Assembly: GCF_001746295.1 (NCBI RefSeq)
Contig: NZ_MJAH01000002.1
Span: 259,485-323,484, forward strand
Direction of reading: 5' to 3'
Origin: Streptomyces sp. LUP47B
GTDB taxonomy: Bacteria; Actinomycetota; Actinomycetes; Streptomycetales; Streptomycetaceae
DNA: 64,000 bases
Made by a program: the position numbers and the translations under genes. Below, piece by piece: positions 42,277-52,500 of this stretch. The notes under the pieces were generated by a model. That model saw only the letters and a program-made list of their open reading frames with translations. It had not been told where the DNA came from and made no database searches. Positions within the stretch are counted from its first letter, which is position 1. Every line of letters begins with the position of its first letter.

Positions 42277-43146
42277 CTACCGTGCGGCCCGCAGCACCGC
42301 TTCGACCACCGTCGGCACCGACGTCGGGTGCAGGAAGAGGAAGAGGTTCGGCTCGACCAGCTCCAGTTCCATCACCCGTGGCTGCCCGTCCTCCCCGTCG
42401 ACGAGGTCCACGCGCGCGTACAGCAGCTCCGGCGCATCCGGTACGGCGGCCAGGGCGCGCTCGGCGACCGCGAGTTCGGCCGGGGTCGGCCTCCAGGGCT
42501 CCAGGCCCGGGTGGGCGGTCTTGGCCGCGTCGAAGGCCGTACCGGGAGCGAGGACCGCCCGCTTGCGGCTGGCGTGCAGCAGCCGGCCCCCGAAGAACTG
42601 CAGCGCCCGCTCACCGCCCGCGTCGATGCCCCGCATGTACGGCTGCACCATCGCGGTCAGCCCCTCGGCGTGCATGCGCTCCAGCTGCCGTACGGCACCG
42701 GCGTCCTGTTCGGGCGTGTACCGCGCGGCATACCGCGCGCCCGCCCCGGACGTGGGCTTGATCACGTACTCGTGGTCGCGGGGCAGGTCGGCCGGGTCGC
42801 CGGGCGCGAGATACCGGGTCGGCACCACCGGCACCCCCGCCTCCGCGAGCTCCCCGAGGTACCGCTTGTCGGTGTTCCAGCGCACGACCTCCGCCGGATT
42901 GGCGAGCCGCGTCACCTTGGCGCACCGTTCCGCCCACGCCACGAACTCGGCCGCCCGCCAGCTGTAGTCCCAGGTGGAGCGGATGACGGCCAGGTCGTAC
43001 CCGGCCCAGTCGACGTCGGCGTCGTCCCAGAACACGGCCTCCGCCTCGGCCCCGGCCTCGCGCAGCGCGGCGACCAGCACGGGCAGGTCGGCGTCCTTGC
43101 TGGGTTCCGGGTGTGGGTCGTAGGTGACGAGGGCTATTCGGGGCAC
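42277..43146 (-). CDS. ATP-grasp domain protein
   Basis: 289 residues from GTG 43146 (AGGAA 7 nt upstream); ATG 43191 or nearby would add an unconserved head. The ATP-grasp fold is supported by the nucleotide-binding strand EYVIKPTSGAGARY and the metal-binding end VMELELVEPNLFLF. ATP-grasp enzymes ligate a carboxylate to an amine or thiol; glutathione-synthetase-like members of this length are common in Streptomyces. Substrate is unknown. It is divergent from the MerR-PP2C gene across about 120 bp. Confidence 0.85.
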   Translation of the reverse strand: MPRIALVTYDPHPEPSKDADLPVLVAALREAGAEAEAVFWDDADVDWAGYDLAVIRSTWDYSWRAAEFVAWAERCAKVTRLANPAEVVRWNTDKRYLGELAEAGVPVVPTRYLAPGDPADLPRDHEYVIKPTSGAGARYAARYTPEQDAGAVRQLERMHAEGLTAMVQPYMRGIDAGGERALQFFGGRLLHASRKRAVLAPGTAFDAAKTAHPGLEPWRPTPAELAVAERALAAVPDAPELLYARVDLVDGEDGQPRVMELELVEPNLFLFLHPTSVPTVVEAVLRAAR

Positions 43147-43270
43147 GGCGGGTTCCTTTCCCATGGGGCTCGTCCCGCAGGCTAACGGCGGGAGGGGAAC
43201 GCGCGGCAAACCGTTTACCTTCCCCCTTGGTGAAGCCCCACCATCGAGGGCGAGGAACGGGGGAGGCCGT

Positions 43271-44338
43271 ATGGAGTGGCTGACGATCGGGGCCTTCGCG
43301 CGGGCTTGCCGTCTGTCGCCGAAGGCGTTGCGGCTCTACGACGAGCTGGAGCTGCTGCGTCCGGCCCGCGTCGACGCGGCGACGGGCTACCGCTACTACA
43401 CGCCGGCCCAGCTGGAACAGGCCCGGCTGGTGGCGTGGCTACGGCGGCTGGGCATGCCGCTGGCCCGGATCCGTACGGTGTGCGCGCTCCCGCCCGCTGC
43501 CGCCGCCGACGAGATCCGCGCGTACTGGGCGCAGGTCGAGGCGGAGACGGCCGTACGGCGGGATCTCGCCGCGTTCCTCGTCGACGAGCTGACGGCGACA
43601 CCGAGGAAGGACACCACCGTGCTCGAACTGCGTTACTCCGCCCACTCGGACCCGGGTCTGGTCCGCCCCGCCAACCAGGACACCGCCCACGCGGGCGCCC
43701 GCCTCCTCGCGGTCGCCGACGGATACGGCCCGGCGGGCGCCCCCGCCAGCAGCGCGGCCGTGGCGGCACTGCGGTTCCTGGACACCGCCGACATCCCGGC
43801 CGGCAACGTCCTCAACCTCCTGGCGGACGCCGTGCACGGGGCGACCGAGGCGGTGCGGGACGTGGCCGCGGGCACCGACGAGAACGGCACGACCCTGACC
43901 GCCCTGCTGTGGACCGGCTCCCGCCTCGCCCTGGTGCACATCGGCGACTCCCGCGCCTATCTCCTGCGCGGCGGCGCCCTCTTCCGTATCACCCACGACC
44001 ACACGATGGTCCAGTCGCTGGTCGACGAGGGCCGGCTGACGGTGGAGGAGGCGGTCAGCCACCCGCAGCGGGCCCTGCTCGTCAAGGCCCTCACGAGGGG
44101 CACCCCGGACCTGAAACTGCACGACGCCGAACCCGGCGACCGCTATCTGCTGTGCTCCGACGGCCTCTCGGCCGTCGTCCCCGACAGCACCATCCGTGAC
44201 CTGCTCACCACCGTCCCCGCCCCCGACACGGCCGTCCACTGCCTGGTCGACGCGGCGAACTCCGCGGGCGGCCCGGACAACGTCAGCTGTGTGGTGGCGG
44301 ACGTGGTGGAGACGGTGGCCCGATCCCCTGCATCATGA
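43271..44338 (+). CDS. MerR-PP2C fusion: DNA-binding phosphatase
   Basis: 355 residues from ATG 43271 behind GGGGGAGG. Residues 1-110 are a MerR helix-turn-helix and dimerisation helix (LTIGAFARACRLSPKALRLYD, GYRYYTPAQLEQARLVAWLR). Residues about 120-350 are a PP2C-type Ser/Thr phosphatase with the metal-site motifs intact (RPANQDTAHAG, LLAVADGYG, HIGDSRAYLLR, LLCSDGLSAV, GGPDNVSCVV). The fusion suggests a regulator that dephosphorylates a partner or is tuned by one. Its stop overlaps the next start (ATGA). Confidence 0.9.
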   Translation: MEWLTIGAFARACRLSPKALRLYDELELLRPARVDAATGYRYYTPAQLEQARLVAWLRRLGMPLARIRTVCALPPAAAADEIRAYWAQVEAETAVRRDLAAFLVDELTATPRKDTTVLELRYSAHSDPGLVRPANQDTAHAGARLLAVADGYGPAGAPASSAAVAALRFLDTADIPAGNVLNLLADAVHGATEAVRDVAAGTDENGTTLTALLWTGSRLALVHIGDSRAYLLRGGALFRITHDHTMVQSLVDEGRLTVEEAVSHPQRALLVKALTRGTPDLKLHDAEPGDRYLLCSDGLSAVVPDSTIRDLLTTVPAPDTAVHCLVDAANSAGGPDNVSCVVADVVETVARSPAS

Positions 44339-44979
44339 CGGCCATGTCGATGTCCGGAACCGACGCGTACGACAGGGAACCCCACCTCCCCCCGCTCGTG
44401 GAACGAGCCCTCGCCGCGGCCCGCACCCACGGCTTCCCCTACTCCTGCCGCCCGGAACAGGGCCGTCTGCTGCAGGCCCTGGCGGGCGGAGCCCGGACCC
44501 TCGTCGGGGAGACCGGCACGGGCTGCGGGGTGGGCCTGGCCTGGCTGGCCTCGGGGGCGCGGGAAGGCGTACGGCTCCTCAGCGTCGAGCGCGATCCGGA
44601 GCGCGCCCGTGTCGCCGCCGAGGTGTTCGCCGACCGTCCCGATGTGCGGATCCTCCAGGGCGACTGGCGGCGCATCGAGGCCCACGGCCCCTACGACCTC
44701 CTCGTCCTCGACGGCGGCGGCACAGGCAAGACCCCCGAGGACACCCCGGCCGACCCGGCCCGTCTCCTCACTCCGGGCGGCAGGATCGTGATCGACGACT
44801 TCACCCCGGCGTCCGACTGGCCGCCCGGGCACGGCGGTTCAGTGGACCGCCCCCGCGTCTTCTGGCTGGAGCACCCCGCCCTGGACACGGTCGAACTCCC
44901 CCTGGCCGAGGACCTGGCCACGCTGGTGGGGACGCGGCGTCGGAGCGCCGGGCGGAAGGGCGCGATCAGCGCGTCGTGA
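44335..44979 (+). CDS. Class I SAM methyltransferase, O-MTase-like
   Basis: 214 residues coupled to the MerR-PP2C gene by ATGA. Motif I is LVGETGTGCGVGLAWLA, the acidic loop is LLSVERDPERARVA, and DLLVLDGGG and GRIVIDDFTP follow, as in catechol-type O-methyltransferases. The substrate is unknown. Internal ATG 44344 is an alternative start. Its 3' end overlaps the convergent gene by 14 nt. Confidence 0.82.
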   Translation: MTAMSMSGTDAYDREPHLPPLVERALAAARTHGFPYSCRPEQGRLLQALAGGARTLVGETGTGCGVGLAWLASGAREGVRLLSVERDPERARVAAEVFADRPDVRILQGDWRRIEAHGPYDLLVLDGGGTGKTPEDTPADPARLLTPGGRIVIDDFTPASDWPPGHGGSVDRPRVFWLEHPALDTVELPLAEDLATLVGTRRRSAGRKGAISAS

Positions 44980-45568
44980 GCCTTTGCAGCAGGCCCCACG
45001 TGAACTCGGCCACCACCTCCCGGGGTACGCCCTTCTCGTCCGGGGCCGTGAACGTCAGGCCCCAGCGCGTCGGGGCCGTGCCCTCCAGGGGGCGGGCCGG
45101 GGGAAAGGCCCGGGCCGCCTCGTCCACGGTGCAGGACCATGGGGTGAGGTCTTCGAGGGTGCGCAGGTCAGGGCCCTTGGCTTGCGGTGCCCTGATCAGC
45201 CACTCGTTCCACACCGTCGAGCCGTTCGGCGCCAGGAGCGCCTCGAAGCGGAGGTCGGGCCAGAGGGGGACGGGCCAGAGCCAGGCCTCGCACTCCAGGT
45301 CGCCGACCTTACGGGTGAGGACCGTCTCCGGGGCGCCGAGGACCGAGCGGTAGCGGGACGCGGGGGTGCGGGCCCGGGGAGAACGGACCATCGCCTGCCA
45401 GCGTTTGTTGGCCTCCCGCATGTCCGCGATCGAGACGCCCAGCGTGTGCCGGGCGTCCTCCACCAGGCCGGGGTTGTGGTCGGCCATGCGGCGCAACAGG
45501 ACCAGCTGGAAGTCGAGCGGGGTGAAGGGCGCGCTAGCCGCCTGCTTTCCGGAGGGCATGTGCCCCAT
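44966..45568 (-). CDS. Conserved protein of unknown function
   Basis: 200 residues from ATG 45568, which overlaps the end of the FkbM gene by 35 nt. ATG 45559 and GTG 45589 are alternatives. I do not recognise a named family. It is soluble, Trp- and Arg-rich, with a helical N-terminal part (LDFQLVLLRRMADHNPGLVEDARHTLG) and a mixed C-terminal part. It is the last gene of the envelope-glycan block and is probably translated with it. Confidence 0.75.
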   Translation of the reverse strand: MGHMPSGKQAASAPFTPLDFQLVLLRRMADHNPGLVEDARHTLGVSIADMREANKRWQAMVRSPRARTPASRYRSVLGAPETVLTRKVGDLECEAWLWPVPLWPDLRFEALLAPNGSTVWNEWLIRAPQAKGPDLRTLEDLTPWSCTVDEAARAFPPARPLEGTAPTRWGLTFTAPDEKGVPREVVAEFTWGLLQRLTTR

Positions 45569-46367
45569 CGTCCCCCACCGCACTGACACCGGGCCGCCGG
45601 CCGTCGGGGAGGAACAGCACCGAGTTGATGTATCGCGGGCGGTGGAGGAAGGGCAGGACGCGACGGAGAAGCCCCTGGTTGACGACGTACGACGCCGTCT
45701 CCTGGTGGGCCTCCAGGGGGAAGCCGGACAGCGGGACCCAGGTGGCGCGGGGGAGTACCCAGCCGTCGTAGCCGAGGAGGGACAAGTACGTCACCACCGG
45801 GGCGATCGGCTGGATCCGGGACTCCAGTTCGACGAAGAGCGCGGGCCGGTCGCGCGCGAGGATTCCCGTGGCCCCGCGCAGCACCGCGAGCTCGCTCCCG
45901 TCCACGTCGATCTTGACGAAGCCGACGTCCTTGAGGTCCAGTTCGTCCAGCGTGACGCACCGGACGTCCACCGCCCGGCCGTGGATGTCCCGCCGGACCA
46001 GGGAGGACACCCCCCGGTCGCCCTTGTCGCCGGGTGGCAGCCACAATCGCGCGGTGCCCGGCCGGTCCGCGGCGGCGGCCTGCACGACCTGTACGTTCGC
46101 CGGGGCGGCCGAGGTCAGCAGCCGGGCCAGATGGGGCACCGGCTCGACGGTCACCACCCGCCGCGCCCGCCCGGCCAGCCGCCGTGTCCACGGCCCGTAC
46201 CAGCCGCCCACGTCCACCGCCGTCCCGCAGTCCGCCGGGCACAGGTCGGCAAGGCGCGCCAACTCCGGCTCGAAGCGCGGGTACACGGCCCGGGCGACCG
46301 CCGCGACGAGGCGGGTGGGCAGATGGGGGGCCACTCTCGCCGCCCAGGTACGGGCCGTTCCGGTCAT
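45534..46367 (-). CDS. FkbM family methyltransferase
   Basis: 277 residues. SAM-binding motif AVDVGGWYGPWTRRLA, acidic RVVTVEPVPHLARLL, and the FkbM signature VGFVKIDVDGSELAVLRGA are present. FkbM proteins O-methylate sugars or polyketides; in this block a glycan sugar is likely. The start overlaps the stop of the Trm112-like gene (ATGA). Confidence 0.88.
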   Translation of the reverse strand: MTGTARTWAARVAPHLPTRLVAAVARAVYPRFEPELARLADLCPADCGTAVDVGGWYGPWTRRLAGRARRVVTVEPVPHLARLLTSAAPANVQVVQAAAADRPGTARLWLPPGDKGDRGVSSLVRRDIHGRAVDVRCVTLDELDLKDVGFVKIDVDGSELAVLRGATGILARDRPALFVELESRIQPIAPVVTYLSLLGYDGWVLPRATWVPLSGFPLEAHQETASYVVNQGLLRRVLPFLHRPRYINSVLFLPDGRRPGVSAVGDDGAHALRKAGG

Positions 46368-46573
46368 GGAGTCATCCGTTTCAGAAGGTCTTCGTGCTCG
46401 TCGTCCGTCACCTGCTCGCCGGAGGCGGGCAGCAACTGCGGGATGCCGTCGACGATCGGATAGCGGCGGCGCAGCCGCGGGTTGTACAGGGCCTCGTTCG
46501 GCGGTACGAGATGCAGCGGGCCCTTGTCGAGCGGACAGGCCAGGATCTGCAGCAGCGGGTCGTCGGGGTTCAT
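46364..46573 (-). CDS. Trm112-like small protein
   Basis: 69 residues with the Trm112p/YcaR pattern: LLQILACPLDKGPLHLVP, LYNPRLRRRYPIVDGIPQLLP. It has one of the usual Cys residues only, so zinc binding is doubtful. Such proteins act as partners or stabilisers of methyltransferases; here it sits directly before FkbM, with ATGA overlaps on both sides. Confidence 0.85.
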   Translation of the reverse strand: MNPDDPLLQILACPLDKGPLHLVPPNEALYNPRLRRRYPIVDGIPQLLPASGEQVTDDEHEDLLKRMTP

Positions 46574-47487
46574 GGGGGCGTCAACTCCTTGGCACCGATG
46601 GGGGGTTTGGGCGCCGGATCGTGCTTGGGCATGCTGAGCAGTACGGCGACGGCGAGCACCGTGCCCGCGAGGCGCAGCGCGAGCCGCAGCGGGTCGTGGG
46701 GCAGGGACTCGCCGAACGAGAGCGTGCCGAGCACCGCCGTGTACAGGCAGGTCACCGTCGTGCACACCGGCACGATCAGCGAGGCCCGGCAGCGTTGCAG
46801 CGCCGCCTGCGACATCACCAGGCCGAACGCCCCGGTGAACAACAGGAGATACGGATACGGGGAGCCCAACAGCTCAACTATCGCGCTGCCGAGTCCACTT
46901 GACGGCAGATAGCTCGACACGCCCTTGATCGCGAGCGAGCTGACCCCGTACAGCAGACCCACCGCCACGCCGTACTCGACACCGGTCGTCGGCATGCGGT
47001 GCCGGTGTCGCGTGCGCCGCTCGGCGGACCCGTACAGCCACACGCCCGCCGCCAGCGACGGCACGCACACCAGCAGGATCAGCTGGTACGGGGCGTCCCG
47101 GCTGACCCGGTCCGAACCCTCCTTCAGCGACAGTACGACCATGAGGAGCGCGGCGAGGATGGCGCCCAGCGCGTACCGCTCCCGGCCGGTCGTCTCCTCG
47201 CCGAGCAGCCGGGCCGACAGCAGGACGAGCAGCACCAGACCGGAGACGAAGATGCCCTGCGCGGCCGCGATCGGCAGCGTCCGGTAGACCGCGAGCTGCG
47301 CCCCGAACCCGGCCGCCAGCGAGAGCGAGCCGCCGATCCACAGGGGGCTGCGGAGCACCAGCCCCAGCAGCTTGACCGGTTGCCGGATCGACACCTCGGG
47401 CAGGGAGGTGAGCGCCCGTTTCTCCAGCACGAATCCGACGCTGTACAGGGTGTTCGCCAACAGGGCCGCCGCCACTCCCCACCACAT
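46570..47487 (-). CDS. DMT superfamily transporter (EamA-like)
   Basis: 305 residues from ATG 47487 behind a GGGGGCGGG site. There are nine or ten membrane segments in two halves (opening MWWGVAAALLANTLYSVGFVLEKRAL). The DMT family moves small metabolites, and some members flip nucleotide- or lipid-linked sugars. Position inside a glycan block suggests export or flipping of a precursor, not proven. It overlaps the Trm112-like gene by ATGA. Confidence 0.85.
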   Translation of the reverse strand: MWWGVAAALLANTLYSVGFVLEKRALTSLPEVSIRQPVKLLGLVLRSPLWIGGSLSLAAGFGAQLAVYRTLPIAAAQGIFVSGLVLLVLLSARLLGEETTGRERYALGAILAALLMVVLSLKEGSDRVSRDAPYQLILLVCVPSLAAGVWLYGSAERRTRHRHRMPTTGVEYGVAVGLLYGVSSLAIKGVSSYLPSSGLGSAIVELLGSPYPYLLLFTGAFGLVMSQAALQRCRASLIVPVCTTVTCLYTAVLGTLSFGESLPHDPLRLALRLAGTVLAVAVLLSMPKHDPAPKPPIGAKELTPP

Positions 47488-47498
47488 CGTCCCGCCCC

Positions 47499-48236
47499 CT
47501 ACGTCTTGCGCGCGTGCAGCAGCAGGATCGACGCGAGCGACGGTCTGGCACACGCCAGCCGGTCCAGTGCGCGCAGCGGACGCGGCACACCGTGGAAGGG
47601 CGCCCCCTCCAGCCGTACGACCTCGAAGCCGGCCGCCGCGACGAACTCCCGCAGCGCACGGGCCGTGTACAGCCGCAGATGCCCTACGACCTCGCGTCCC
47701 GGCCTGCCGTGGATCGCCCGCAGGCTCACCTCCGAGAACACCGGCTGGACGCCGGCCAGCAGCAGTCCGCGGTTGTACCAGGCGGCCAGGTTCGGTGTGG
47801 ACAGCATGAGGTGACCTCCCGGGCGCAGGATGCGGCGGATCTCGTCGAGCGCGGCGTCCGGGTCGACGAGATGCTCGACGACCTCGCTGAACAGCACGGC
47901 GTCGACGGACGCGGACCCGAACGGCAGCCCGGGACCGGTGAGGTCGCCCCGGACGGCGTACGGCAGCCGGGTGCGGGCGCGTTTCAGGGCGTCCTGGGAC
48001 CAGTCGACGCCGACGATCGTGTGGCCGGTGAGGAGCGGTGCCGCCGTGGCGGCCGCGGTGCCGTCGCCGCAGCCGATGTCCAGGACGGTGCGCCCGGTCT
48101 CTCCGGGGGCTCCGAGGGCCGTGGCCAGCATGCGGGCCTGGCGCAGTGAGCGGGGGGTGCCGGAGGCGACGGGGACGGCGGGATCCTCGTAGAAGTCCCT
48201 GAGGCCGCCGCGGCGCGGGGGTGCGGTGGTGTTCAC
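47499..48236 (-). CDS. Class I SAM methyltransferase
   Basis: 245 residues from GTG 48236, overlapping the stop of the upstream gene (GTGA). Motif I TVLDIGCGDGTAAATA, then IVGVDWSQDALKRA, and FSEVVEHLVDPDAALDEIRRILRPGG are canonical UbiE/BioC-like signatures. It probably methylates a saccharide or lipid intermediate. It is the second of three class I methyltransferases in this block. Confidence 0.88.
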   Translation of the reverse strand: MNTTAPPRRGGLRDFYEDPAVPVASGTPRSLRQARMLATALGAPGETGRTVLDIGCGDGTAAATAAPLLTGHTIVGVDWSQDALKRARTRLPYAVRGDLTGPGLPFGSASVDAVLFSEVVEHLVDPDAALDEIRRILRPGGHLMLSTPNLAAWYNRGLLLAGVQPVFSEVSLRAIHGRPGREVVGHLRLYTARALREFVAAAGFEVVRLEGAPFHGVPRPLRALDRLACARPSLASILLLHARKT

Positions 48237-49597
48237 GGGGCCACCTCCGTGGCGTGCAGGTAGTGCTCGAACAGGTCCCGCAGGTGGGTGCCGTCGCCGT
48301 GGCTGAGCAGGGCGCGGGACCAGCGCAGCGCGAGGTGCAGCCGGCCCGCGGTGGAGGCGGTCGTGACCGTGAGGCCGCGGGGCATCCTCGCGGGCGCCGA
48401 GAACCACACGGCGTGCGCGCGGCCCGCCTCCTCGCCGAAGTCCAAGGGGTACGGGATGCGGCCGATGTTGCTGAGCAGCGTGGTCGAGGTCCAGGGGGCG
48501 GCGGCTCTGCGCAGACCGCGGGTGAGGGCCGCCCGCCAGGTCACCGGGGTGACCGGGGCGGTGAGCAGGCTCGCGCCGTGGCCCAGTTGGGGGCGGGTGA
48601 GGGATTTGAGTGCGCGGGTGCGTTGTGCCGTGCGGCGCAGGAACGCGGGCATGTCGTCGGCGGTGTGTTTCAACTCGTCGGGCGAGAAGGGGACTTCCAC
48701 CAGGCGGGTGCCGTTTCCTATCGGCATCGTCGTGTCCCTCGGGCGGTCGTCGACGGGCATCGTGATGCGGAGGGGGCGGGGGCCGGCGCCGTGTTCCCTG
48801 TTCCAGTGGGCGATTGTCAGGGCCGTGGTGACCATGAGCTGGTCGTTGACCGTGTAGGGGGAGCCCTTGGGGCGGTGGGGGAGGGGGAGTTCGGTGACGA
48901 GGAGGCCGTTGCCGGGGGAGTTCTCGGGGGTGCCTTGCGCTACGCGGGCGGGGCGGGTCCAGTTGGAGGCCGTGTCCGGGGTGTGCTGTGGGGTTTCCGG
49001 TGCGCGGGTGGGTGCCGGGGCCGGGGAGTTGTCCTTGCCGCCGTAGATTTCGGCCGCCGTGGCGAGGATGCGGAGGCAGGCGGGGCCGTCCAGGGCTGTG
49101 TGGTTGATGGTGAGGAAGAGGACGGTCGTCTTCTGGGTGCGGCTGAGTGGGGGCTGGTCGCGCAGTTCCCCGCGCCCCTCAGGGGGTTGCAGGCCAACCA
49201 GGTCTGTGGCCTCGCTGCCTTCTGCTGGGCCCGCTCCCTCCACCACCTCCAGCCGGATCGGTGGGGACAGGGAGAGGGGAGGCGCCTCCTCCAAAGCCCT
49301 TGTCCGCGCATTCCGCAACGCATCTCGCCGCGGCCTCGGAAAGGTCACCACCTCCACATCCGGCTCCGCCGTCAGTTCCCACTCGTAGCGGCGGCGGTAG
49401 CGGCCCCCTGGAGCCTCTCGCATCAGGATCCGGGGGTGTCGGTGCAGCGCCTCCGTGAACGCCTTTCGGAGGCGAGCCGGATCCAGCCGGCCCGGCAGAT
49501 GCACCTCGATGTGGACCGTCTCCGGTTCCTCCTCCTGGAGGCAGTGGCGGGAGACCTCGTCGACCACCGGGAACGGGATGCGTGTCGGTGGGGTCAT
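48233..49597 (-). CDS. Condensation-domain-like acyltransferase
   Basis: 454 residues of the CoA-dependent acyltransferase/condensation superfamily. The catalytic motif appears as INHTALDG, with Asn in place of the first His of HHxxxDG; the second His and the Asp-Gly are kept. The structural PVDDRPRDTTMPIGNGTRLVEV region is also family-like. It may acylate a glycan or lipid. About residues 138-155 (PPEGRGELRDQPPL) are encoded by a known Streptomyces dispersed repeat inserted in frame. It overlaps its neighbours by ATGA and GTGA. Confidence 0.8.
   Translation of the reverse strand: MTPPTRIPFPVVDEVSRHCLQEEEPETVHIEVHLPGRLDPARLRKAFTEALHRHPRILMREAPGGRYRRRYEWELTAEPDVEVVTFPRPRRDALRNARTRALEEAPPLSLSPPIRLEVVEGAGPAEGSEATDLVGLQPPEGRGELRDQPPLSRTQKTTVLFLTINHTALDGPACLRILATAAEIYGGKDNSPAPAPTRAPETPQHTPDTASNWTRPARVAQGTPENSPGNGLLVTELPLPHRPKGSPYTVNDQLMVTTALTIAHWNREHGAGPRPLRITMPVDDRPRDTTMPIGNGTRLVEVPFSPDELKHTADDMPAFLRRTAQRTRALKSLTRPQLGHGASLLTAPVTPVTWRAALTRGLRRAAAPWTSTTLLSNIGRIPYPLDFGEEAGRAHAVWFSAPARMPRGLTVTTASTAGRLHLALRWSRALLSHGDGTHLRDLFEHYLHATEVAP
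49147..49185. repeat. Streptomyces dispersed repeat inside a coding region
   Basis: GGGGGCTGGTCGCGCAGTTC followed by CCCGCGCCCCT is, from memory, the short sequence scattered between genes of many Streptomyces. Here it lies within the condensation-like gene without breaking the frame, giving an extra loop between conserved segments. Confidence 0.6.
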
Positions 49598-52500
49598 GTC
49601 GGTTCCGTCCTCCCCTTGCTCACCTCGACCGGCGGCAGTTGCTGTGTCGGTGCCTCGGACTCGGGGGGTGTCTCACGCTCACGCACACTCACCAGAGCCG
49701 CGAACAGCCCGATCAGTGCGAGGAGTTGGGCCACGTGGCCGAATGCCCCGTCCGCTGCGCCCACCGGTTCACCGGCTCCCACCGCCGCGGCGATCCCCGC
49801 CCCCGCCAGTGCCACGAAGGCGATCGGCACCAGGAGTCCGTGGCGTCGGGACGCGAGCAGCGCCAACGCCGGGACCAGCAGCGCGAACCAGCCCGCGATG
49901 ACCACGCCCACCACCGTGAGCGCCACCACCCCGAGCCATACGCCCGGCGCCGGGGGCACCCGCTGCGGCTCGTCGGGGTTCGGTGAGCGCCTGCGCCACA
50001 GGATCAGGCCCACCAGCGCCGCCAGTGCGACCCCGCTGCCGATCAGCGCGCCGTCGTAGGTCGTCGCGGGCTCGTACGACAGCTTGACCGTGCCGCCCGC
50101 GCCCGCGGGGACGCGCCAGCCCTGCTGCCAGCCGTCGAGCCGCAGCGGGGACAGCGACTTCCCGTTCAGGGTGGCCTTCCAGCCGTCGTTGTAGTTCTCG
50201 TACGTCGTGAGGTACGAGGCGGCGCCCGACCCCACGGTCACCTCGCGTTTGTCGCCGAGCCAGTCCCGTATCCGCAACTCCCGTGCGAGCGCGGTCGGTT
50301 CGGCGACGGTGCCGCGGGTCAGCGTGACGCCGGTCAGGGCGAGCGGCCCGGCGTCCCCGCCCTCGACGACATGCTCACCGGAAGCGAGGGACAACTCGGC
50401 GTCCGAGCGACCGGACTGACAGAGCGTCACCGTCAGCTCCCGCCGGTCGGTCAGGTCCCGGATCCGGCCCGACACGCCGGTCTGGTACAGCTTCCCGTCG
50501 ACCGCCAGCACCGGCCCCTTGCCGCACGGCAGGGAGAACTTCCGCGTGGCCTTCGGCTGCGGGGTCCGGTACTGGTCGAGGGCCGGGATGTAGGCCTCCG
50601 TGAGGCCCACCGGGAGTTGGAGATCCTCGTCCGCGACCGGGTTGTGCAGGGTCAGCGGGGCTGTCTTGGTGATCGTGATGTCGAGGCGGTCGGTCGTGAT
50701 CGACGGGAAGCGCACCGCGCCGTTCTCGTCGACACCGGCGACCGTCGCGCCGTCGGGCGAGGTGATGTCCACCTCGGTGGGGCGGGCGGAGAGTCCGCCG
50801 GCGGGCGCCAGCACCACTTCCCCGATGGGCTGTTTGCCGTTCCAGCTGAGGTGGACGGTGGGCCGGTCGCCCGCGATCCAGGCCGTGGTGAGGTCGCCGT
50901 CGGTGAGGTTGCGGGCGGACAGACCCGTGCCGAGAGCGGCCGTGGAGTCGGCGGTCGCGGTGATGCGGTTGCGCTGGTCGGGGGCCACCTCGTACAGCAG
51001 CTTGTCGAGTTCCTCCCCGCTCACCGGTACCGCGCTCGCTTTCACCGAGTACGTTCCCGAGGCCGCCGTGTCGAAGCGGCGGTGCAGGCCGGCCTCGGTG
51101 CCGGTCGGGGAGATCCCGGCCGGGTCGGGGACCCGGTGCAGGGAGACGATCTCGGCGGGCGCGTCGGAGGAGTCCGCGTCGGCCGGCAGCCGCAGCAGCC
51201 GGGTCACCTGCACGCCCGGCAGGTCGATCTCGGAGAACCCGGCCCCGGCGAGACCGGTCCGGCGCGCGACCGAGTCGACGATCGTCAGCTTCATCCAACC
51301 CGTCGTACCCGGAGGGGCCTTGACGCTCTGTGTCGACCCGTCGGCCCGCAGGAAACTGGTGCGCGAGCCGTTCTCCGTCTCCACCCGCACCTTGGTCGCC
51401 GCCGACCGCACGCTGTCCTGCGGCAACGGCGTGACCTTGAACGACGAGGGCATGTCGTACGCGGGGTCGGAGAACCCGATCCGCAGCCACTGCCCGTCCG
51501 GCGAGCCCGCCACGCCCTCCGCCCAGGCGGTGTCCGGGTTGCCGTCGAAGGCGTTGACCGGGTCGAACTGCGGGAGATGGAACAGCCAGTTGCCGTACGA
51601 CGACGCCGTCACCGTGCGGGCGCCGCGCAGTTCGGCCACCGTCTGGTGCGAGAGTCCCGTGGTCGGCAGGATCTGGTGCGGTTTCTCGCCGGCGTCCTGG
51701 GCGGCCCCGGAGGCGTTCCGTTCGTCGTCGGTGTACGTGTACGAGGTGTTCGCGTTGACGAGCCCGAACCGGGTGTCCGCGCGCCGCAGCCCGTCGCCGA
51801 CGACCTGGAGCGGCGGGGTGCCGAGACCGGGGTGGTTGTCCCCGGTCAACACCGTTGCGCGGCCCCGCAGTTCGGTTGCCAGCGGCAGCAGCGACTCGGG
51901 TCCGCCGGACACCTGCACGGTGTCGGCGACCGGCAGCAGCCCCGCCTGACCGGGCCGTGGCACGTCCTCGCTCGCCGGACGGTAGATCTCCACCGCCCGC
52001 TGCCTCGGGTACAGCCCCTCGATCTGGAGCGGGGTGTCGTTCGCGATCTTCCCGCCCGTCATGAGCGGCCCGAGGCCCGTCACCCGCTCGTAGCCGGACT
52101 GTTCGAGGGCCCGCTTGACGACCGAGGACGACACGGTGCCGATCTGGTCGGGGTCGAGGTCGTTGCGGACGACGACGTAGTAGACCCCGGCCCGGCTCAG
52201 GTAGTCGGCGAGGCCCGGGATCTCGCCGCCGGTCAGCAGGGCCTGCTCGACCGCGTCCGTCGTACGCCGGTTGCCGGGGGTGCCGAAGGGGATGTAGTCC
52301 CGTTGCGCCCACCGGGACTCGGCGAGCACGTCGAGCGGCTGGTCGATGGGGGAGCCCCAGGTGTAGATGCCGTGCGCGGTCGCGGGGACGACGAGGGCGC
52401 GCGAGTCGGGGGAGTACTTCTCCAGCCAGTCGGACGTGGACTGCCAGTACTTGGGCAGTTGCTGGAAGGAGCCCGGGTTCAGGATCGTGCCGTTGAGATA

